Positions 6,221 to 10,753 of a stretch of 10,753 bases of DNA are shown here, piece by piece. The DNA comes from JBKEAJ01 sp047972135. Its GTDB lineage: Bacteria; Bacteroidota; Bacteroidia; Bacteroidales; Prolixibacteraceae. How positions within the stretch are numbered: the stretch's first letter is position 1; each line of letters starts with the position of its first letter. The notes beneath the pieces are model-generated. The model saw only the letters and a program-made list of their open reading frames with translations, did no database searches and had not been told where the DNA came from. The translations under genes and the position numbers were made by a program. The stretch is taken from the NCBI GenBank assembly GCA_047972135.1, contig JBKEAJ010000138.1:1-10753 (forward strand), in the 5' to 3' direction.

Positions 6221-8617
6221 TTATTCTGCTTTTAATTTTTCAAGCCTATATTTAGCTGCCTCACGTACATTTACTTTGTCATATTTTTTCCCTTTTATTG
6301 TAAGCGTTTTTTTTAAAGAAGAGAATAGACTAATTGATTTTATAAGGTACCAATTTGTTTCAGAATAATCAGAAGGAGTTAAATCAATAAATCTTTGATA
6401 TCCTGCAATAGCTTTGTTTTTATCATGTGTACAACCACTCTTACCTGCAAGAGGATCGTGCCATAACCCCCATGCAAAAGATGCTCTTTTGTCATTATAT
6501 GCTTTGCTATCATTAAAACTATATTTGGCTTTTATTTTATCATTCTTAGACGCGCATTTATCATATAATTCCTTAAAACCTCTGCTCACATATAGAAGGC
6601 GGTCATTATACCCATTGAAACCACCATTTATAATTCTTGTTATATAAATAAAGTCATTCTCATCTGCATTATCATTTAAATCTGCTTTTTCTTTCCAAAA
6701 CCACCCAGCTGATTTTGAAGCATGTGGGTTTTTCTCTATTTTTTTCTTGTTTTCTAATGATGATGTTACATCTTCTGATGCAAAAGCTCCATATTTCTCA
6801 TAATTAACCTTACCTGTAAGTTGCATTAGTCCGCGTCCTGGATATCCTCCATATGCAGTATCTGGAACATTAGCTTCTCTAGTGTATCTAAAACTTCCTG
6901 ATTCGTGTATTACTTGAGCTAAAAAATGTATTCGTCTAAGGCATGTATTTATTTCGCAGTCTTTAAACGCTAAATTCAATCCTGACAAATGCTTATCTAT
7001 ATTAGTATCAGCGGCGTGGTTAGCTATTTTTTTAAGTTGCTCTTTAGTTATATCAGCTGTACAACAACTTTGATCTTTCACCTCAAACTCATCCTCATCC
7101 ATAAACTCACCACTATGCATTATATCATCCCCCTTACACTGAACCTTTAAAAACAATTTAGCTATTTTATCATCCGTGAATTTGTTTTTCAACTTCTTAA
7201 ATTCATCTTCCTTATCGGGTCGCAACTGAACCTTAATAACAGCTTTCCCGGTATCATCAATTAGAATTTGTTCTAATTTTGAAACTTCAGCACCATCTTT
7301 AATGAGTTTTATTGGAGTGTAATCGTTGTCAGCTAACAATGCTTCATTATCAAATACTTCAATATCCACTTTCTTACCATGTAGATTTGCAGTCTCTACT
7401 ACTATCCAAACCTCACTTCCTAATGTGGCCGAATCAATCTTCTGATATGTGTTCTTTGAAAGTTCTTTTGCTGTATTTTTTTCTTTATCACTCCCATCTG
7501 AAGTTGTACTTAAAGTACTATCTTTTACTTCATCTTGCGTTACCTGTTGCGCAAAATATGCATTACTTATTCTTTCATCTGTGGTAAGAGTCAAAGTGAA
7601 TCCAAATTTTTCTTCATAACCAATCGTATCAACCTCTTCTGGTAGTTTGAAAAATAGTTCCAAATCATCACCCTCCAAAACACCTCGCATATTCTTAAAT
7701 CCTTTATCCGATTCTGATGGCAACTCTATTTTTTTATACGTATAACGCCCTGCAATTTTAAATTCAGCATTTTGTATCTCGACTTGGTCATAGTCTTTAT
7801 CTTCATAGATAATATCATCATCCCAAAGTTCTAACCTCATCATTTTTCCCTGTATCCCTAAAGTCTCTACACATGCATATATAGTGTCTTTATACCCTAC
7901 CACTCTGTTTGTGATATCTTCTTTTTTATCATTTGTCCAGAACCCTTTAATAATCTCAGGTTCTGCAACGACAGTTCGTTTTATAACATATTTTTTTTCT
8001 AAGTTAACATCTGGTTTTCCCCTGTAAGCCTCGATACACACATCATAGCCATCTAGCCATTTAGAAAATTTTATGGCCAATTTTGTTGTTTGCTTTTCCG
8101 TATCACCATAAATCTTTAAATAAGTTAATGCATACCTCCGAATATAATCAGTTCTTCTCTGAGGATCTTTAATTGCCATAAAGTCAAAATCACAGTCGCT
8201 CTGTCTCTTAGGCTCACCTAGTTTAACATTGCCCCATAAATCAATATAATTTAAGTGACCATTTTTTATTTCAATTTCCTCATTGTTCAAATAAATATAC
8301 ATACACCACTTAACATGTTTTTTGTCATTTATTAGAGCCTGTTCGTTTTCAACGCCTTTCATTCTCCTATATAAATCAAATCCATCGACCTCATAAATTA
8401 CCTCCTTGTTAGCGGGCAAAACTCCTGATTGATCTACACTTATTGAAGATGGATAATAACTACCCGGATTCTTTTGTTCAACGGGTCTATCTACAAGAAA
8501 GACATTATTTGCAACACCATCATTGTTTGCTGTTTCTGCCAACTCTGCCTCATATTTTCGATAACTAGATGGACTAGTATAACTAGCATTGTATGTTTTA
8601 TTCAGTCCCATGGTCAT
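6221..8617 (-). CDS. T6SS-associated effector with C-terminal GH19 lysozyme domain
   Basis: Predicted cell-wall hydrolase toxin of 798 residues. The C-terminal domain (about 535-690) is of the glycoside hydrolase 19 (chitinase/endolysin) type. Its core shows FLAQVIHESGSFRYTRE, with Glu572 and Glu581 as likely catalytic acids, followed by GRGLMQLTG (594-602) and KSAGWFW. GH19 enzymes cut the glycan chains of chitin or peptidoglycan; in bacteria the second is expected. Before it lie an N-terminal region without recognisable domain (1-235) and two related beta-rich modules (about 236-345 and 390-495). There is no signal peptide, PAAR, Hcp or VgrG domain, so export would need another route, consistent with T6SS cargo. 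It is followed by a lipoprotein gene and tssO. Met1 and Met3 are both possible starts. A short segment rich in Lys, Asp and Ser (about 360-388) separates the two modules. Confidence 0.88.
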   Translation of the reverse strand: MTMGLNKTYNASYTSPSSYRKYEAELAETANNDGVANNVFLVDRPVEQKNPGSYYPSSISVDQSGVLPANKEVIYEVDGFDLYRRMKGVENEQALINDKKHVKWCMYIYLNNEEIEIKNGHLNYIDLWGNVKLGEPKRQSDCDFDFMAIKDPQRRTDYIRRYALTYLKIYGDTEKQTTKLAIKFSKWLDGYDVCIEAYRGKPDVNLEKKYVIKRTVVAEPEIIKGFWTNDKKEDITNRVVGYKDTIYACVETLGIQGKMMRLELWDDDIIYEDKDYDQVEIQNAEFKIAGRYTYKKIELPSESDKGFKNMRGVLEGDDLELFFKLPEEVDTIGYEEKFGFTLTLTTDERISNAYFAQQVTQDEVKDSTLSTTSDGSDKEKNTAKELSKNTYQKIDSATLGSEVWIVVETANLHGKKVDIEVFDNEALLADNDYTPIKLIKDGAEVSKLEQILIDDTGKAVIKVQLRPDKEDEFKKLKNKFTDDKIAKLFLKVQCKGDDIMHSGEFMDEDEFEVKDQSCCTADITKEQLKKIANHAADTNIDKHLSGLNLAFKDCEINTCLRRIHFLAQVIHESGSFRYTREANVPDTAYGGYPGRGLMQLTGKVNYEKYGAFASEDVTSSLENKKKIEKNPHASKSAGWFWKEKADLNDNADENDFIYITRIINGGFNGYNDRLLYVSRGFKELYDKCASKNDKIKAKYSFNDSKAYNDKRASFAWGLWHDPLAGKSGCTHDKNKAIAGYQRFIDLTPSDYSETNWYLIKSISLFSSLKKTLTIKGKKYDKVNVREAAKYRLEKLKAE

Positions 8618-8642
8618 TACATTTAAGAGTTTGATTACTTTT

Positions 8643-9005
8643 TTATTTGGTTAATCTGCCTAGAAAATCCGTTCTGTAATGCTTTTCATAGCATTCGTAT
8701 TTATCTAAATATATATGTTCTCTCCAAAATGAGATGTCTTTTATTGTATATAAGAAATTTTCATTTTTCAAGAAAATTGCAATTTCGTCATCTTTGCTCC
8801 AATTCCAAATATGAGGCATTTGATACTTTGCAATGGAATCTTTTACATACAATTTATCAATTTCACCATTAAATCTAGATACTTTTCCAAGATATCCGGA
8901 TCTATTTTGAGTGTGAAATATTATAGTGGGGCGAGATATGCGGTATGCACATACCGATAATATTATCAATAATATTATTGATTTTTTTATTCCAAATACT
9001 CTCAT
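8643..9005 (-). CDS. Small membrane-anchored protein, probable immunity to the toxin-44 protein
   Basis: A 120-residue protein from the ATG at 9005, one base after the stop codon of the toxin gene, so the two are probably translationally coupled. A longer start at 9053 exists but overlaps the toxin gene and is less likely. After a short basic leader (MRVFGIKKS) there is one hydrophobic segment (about 10-22), and the remaining 95 residues are soluble and charged. By the positive-inside rule the bulk faces the periplasm. The family is not recognised. Position directly after a toxin gene suggests immunity. Cys20 lies in the membrane segment without a convincing lipobox, so I call it a signal anchor. 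Confidence 0.7.
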   Translation of the reverse strand: MRVFGIKKSIILLIILSVCAYRISRPTIIFHTQNRSGYLGKVSRFNGEIDKLYVKDSIAKYQMPHIWNWSKDDEIAIFLKNENFLYTIKDISFWREHIYLDKYECYEKHYRTDFLGRLTK

Positions 9006-9006
9006 G

Positions 9007-9879
9007 TTAATTTGAACATTTATGCTTTTTTTTACTTTCTTCCATTTTTGCACTATCTAAAAACTCTAACACATCTTCTTTCGATAATTTTTCTGCATAT
9101 ACCCCATACTTGTAGAATAAACTAAATCCTATTTTTATGGATGTTTTGTCATCAGGGGTGTCTAATGAGTTATTTCCCCCACTGTCAAAAACTTGTGCCA
9201 TGTCAGCCCCTCCTAGTAAAGTATCCTCATCAAATCCTACACTTAGCCCGACATAACCAAAATGTATATTTGACCAAACATCGTAGAAATAATCATAATC
9301 TTTATACTTGTGGTAGTAACTTTTATATGTTACCATTTTCTTTGTTCTATTAGAGTACTCTACCCTTTCAACTGCTAAGTGCTTAAACTTATCTCGTATT
9401 TTTGGCTTGTGATCCCAAGGCATATTTTTAAAAACTTGCCTTGTCCAATAAAGTCTAGCTTTAATAGGATCTGGAGTTTGGAGTGGCAATAAGGCCTGCT
9501 GAATAAAATTTTTTTCTAACCACTCTTCATACCTTTTACGATACTCTTCTTCTGATGCATAATACCGGATGGTAGATGCAATATTACTTTTCGTATTTTT
9601 CTTAATTTCATCCACTATATATTTTGCAACCTCAATTGCTCCATCAGGGTGGTTACAGTGGTTAGATACAGTAGAAGAAAAACCTTCTAACTTTACCAAA
9701 GCTTTGCCTTCAATATCAACAGTTACGTTAACATATATCGGTAAGTCATTTGGATTGTCTTTATCCTCAATTTTAATAGTAACCTCCTCTCCGGGCATTA
9801 CATTTCTTGTTCTAACTTCTACCCAAAGAGAATCCTTAAACACAGCTTTGTCTATTACTTTATATGGTTTGCTATTCAT
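9007..9879 (-). CDS. Polymorphic toxin type 44 (Ntox44-like) effector
   Basis: A 290-residue two-part protein. Residues about 7-66 form a beta-rich module similar to the two in the neighbouring GH19 protein (KDSLWVEVRTRNVMPGEEV). Residues about 77-265 match the type 44 toxin domain of polymorphic toxin systems, with HPDGAIEVAKYIVDEI, MPWDHKPKI, and the signature YDVWSNIHFGYVGLSVGF (199-216) followed by GGADMAQ and DDKTSIKIGFSLF. Conserved Asp, His and Trp residues in these motifs are candidates for the active site. The domain was predicted from sequence to be a toxin; its target is not something the sequence shows. No signal peptide is present. A small membrane-anchored gene follows after one base. 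A degenerate pseudogene precedes it by 6 bp. The family call is from memory of the motif pattern. Confidence 0.78.
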   Translation of the reverse strand: MNSKPYKVIDKAVFKDSLWVEVRTRNVMPGEEVTIKIEDKDNPNDLPIYVNVTVDIEGKALVKLEGFSSTVSNHCNHPDGAIEVAKYIVDEIKKNTKSNIASTIRYYASEEEYRKRYEEWLEKNFIQQALLPLQTPDPIKARLYWTRQVFKNMPWDHKPKIRDKFKHLAVERVEYSNRTKKMVTYKSYYHKYKDYDYFYDVWSNIHFGYVGLSVGFDEDTLLGGADMAQVFDSGGNNSLDTPDDKTSIKIGFSLFYKYGVYAEKLSKEDVLEFLDSAKMEESKKKHKCSN

Positions 9880-9885
9880 AAAATA

Positions 9886-10426
9886 TTATTTTTCATAGAT
9901 GATATCATAAATACCCACAGTTCCGCCATTCTTTGGTTTTAAATAGCCTCATTTCTAATTCTTCACCTGTTTACCATCAGGGTTTATTAGGTACAGTCCG
10001 TTTACGTGATTATACTCTCCTATAAATTCAAGTTCTCACGTTGCTGCTATTTGGTCGCTCCACCTAGTTATAGATTTAGTTTACTTATTAATATCATCGA
10101 CTTTATGCTCTGATACATATCATTACATCTTCACAACTATACACAAATGGTTTATCTAAACCTTCTTGCCTAATTAGCTCCCTTTCTTGGTTGTACTTTT
10201 TTAGGTATCCTGTTACAAATAAATTTGGATACCTTTTAATCGAGCTTTTTAACTTTTCAGGGAAGTATTCATAAAAATATTCCCATATAGAATCTTTGAG
10301 CTGAACAATTTCATCATATCCATTTTTGTTACAACACTGTCTTACCTCAGTACCATCATCTGTCATAAAGATACATTGGTCATTTTTGCAGCTTGCCTTA
10401 AATGCATCGACATTAAAAATTTTCAT
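9886..10426 (-). pseudogene. Decayed YwqK/immunity-like gene
   Basis: The first open part (10426 to about 10120) reads MKIFNVDAFKASCKND and later DKPFVYSCEDV, a pattern I associate with Bacteroidetes YwqK-type antitoxin or immunity-like proteins. The frame then shifts by one base near 10120. Reading continues sensibly in the new frame (YVSEHKVDDINK, then TKSITRWSDQIAAT, ELEFIGEYNHVNGLYLIN, and GYLKPKNGGTVGIYDIIYEK) but is broken by TAA at 10081-10083, TGA at 10036-10038, TAG at 9955-9957 and TGA at 9949-9951. The final stop (9886-9888) lies 6 bp before the toxin-44 start, as if the two had been one operon. One frameshift plus four nonsense codons mean it is long dead. The first open stretch alone would code for 107 residues. 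The upstream part may also have been cut by the IS. Confidence 0.62.
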
Positions 10427-10502
10427 ATTTGCGTCCTGTATTGTTCTATTAATTATTTGAGAGATCGTATTTTGAATACTACAAGCATTTATTACCAAAA
10501 AT

Positions 10503-10753
10503 CTAAGTACATGACAAAATTTCAATGCATTTATCTAATTCTCTTTTAAACAGTCTATTGTTTAATGCATGAGCAATTCTGATTAATCCATATTTAAATA
10601 AACTATACGCTTTCCTTCCATGCTTCTTTATCCTTATCTCCTTTATATTTTCATGTTTATCTATTCCTGCAAGATATGCCCAAATGAATGCAATTGCAAC
10701 AATTGATAGTAATTTAGATATTCTCTGCAAATCCGTAAGATGAGTATTTTCAA
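10503..10753 (-). mobile_element. IS4-family transposase, C-terminal end (runs off the window)
   Basis: The frame is open through the window edge and reads ENTHLTDLQRISKLLSIVAI, then IWAYLAGIDKHENIKEIRIK, RKAYSLFKYGL and, at the end, EILSCT before the stop. This is the familiar C terminus of IS4-family DDE transposases of Bacteroidetes, the part after the catalytic Glu. An apparent TTG start at 10730 is only an artefact of the edge. The left IS end should lie within about 60 bp left of 10503, but no terminal repeat can be defined without its partner. Confidence 0.85.

Noticed and set aside
6414..7587. Open + strand frames inside the GH19 gene
   Set aside because: They are antisense shadows of a long gene with a clear domain and have biased Leu/Tyr/Ser composition.
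6221..8617. Phage endolysin or prophage origin for the GH19 protein
   Set aside because: Long N-terminal modules, the paired lipoprotein and adjacent tssO fit a T6SS effector better; no phage genes are nearby.
9006..9053. Longer N terminus for the small membrane protein starting at 9053
   Set aside because: It would overlap the toxin gene by about 47 bp; the ATG at 9005 follows the toxin stop by one base and gives a normal membrane anchor.
10427..10525. N-terminal extension of the immunity-like pseudogene from 10525, with a possible lipobox (VINAC)
   Set aside because: The extension overlaps the end of the transposase gene, so at least part of it is IS sequence; MKIFN at 10426 is the more natural start.

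Overview
The window looks like a gut-type Bacteroidales genome (Bacteroides, Parabacteroides or a close relative). Four things point there: a Bacteroidetes-type tyrosine recombinase, Bacteroidetes promoter boxes (TAnnTTTG with an upstream TTG), a MepB-family gene, and a TssO subunit, which occurs only in the Bacteroidetes (subtype iii) type VI secretion system (T6SS). Species cannot be settled from this sequence.

Left part (1 to about 3970), accessory DNA. It opens with a complete tyrosine recombinase on the + strand, followed by a perfect palindrome and a terminator hairpin. Next come an unrecognised 189-residue gene on the - strand and a GNAT acetyltransferase on the + strand. A stretch of roughly 340 bp without a convincing gene leads to a small protein whose 3' part is built of CAAT and CAAC tetranucleotide repeats. 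A 250-bp non-coding stretch follows, with nested inverted repeats that could fold as an RNA. The last item is a broken mepB gene, frameshifted by a triplicated 19-bp repeat and then cut off.

Junction (about 3971-3976). The mepB reading frame and the opposing tssO reading frame run into each other, and both lose their normal ends here. This is a recombination scar between the accessory element and the T6SS locus. No other T6SS structural gene follows on the left.

Right part (3971-10753), all on the - strand and visibly more A+T-rich. Reading in the direction of transcription: the 3' end of an IS4-family transposase, a heavily decayed YwqK/immunity-like pseudogene, a 290-residue protein with a C-terminal type 44 polymorphic toxin domain, a small membrane-anchored protein (probable immunity), a 798-residue protein with a C-terminal glycoside hydrolase 19 (GH19) lysozyme domain, a 598-residue secreted lipoprotein with C-terminal TPRs (probable immunity), and a truncated tssO. 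Gaps between consecutive genes are 1 to 25 bp, so this is probably one operon. The two toxin proteins share a beta-rich module, twice in the GH19 protein and once at the N terminus of the toxin-44 protein. That module could be a linker or a delivery signal for T6SS effectors.

Overall interpretation: an antibacterial effector-immunity cassette belonging to a Bacteroidales T6SS, flanked by an IS element and an integrase-bearing accessory region, and possibly orphaned by the rearrangement in tssO.
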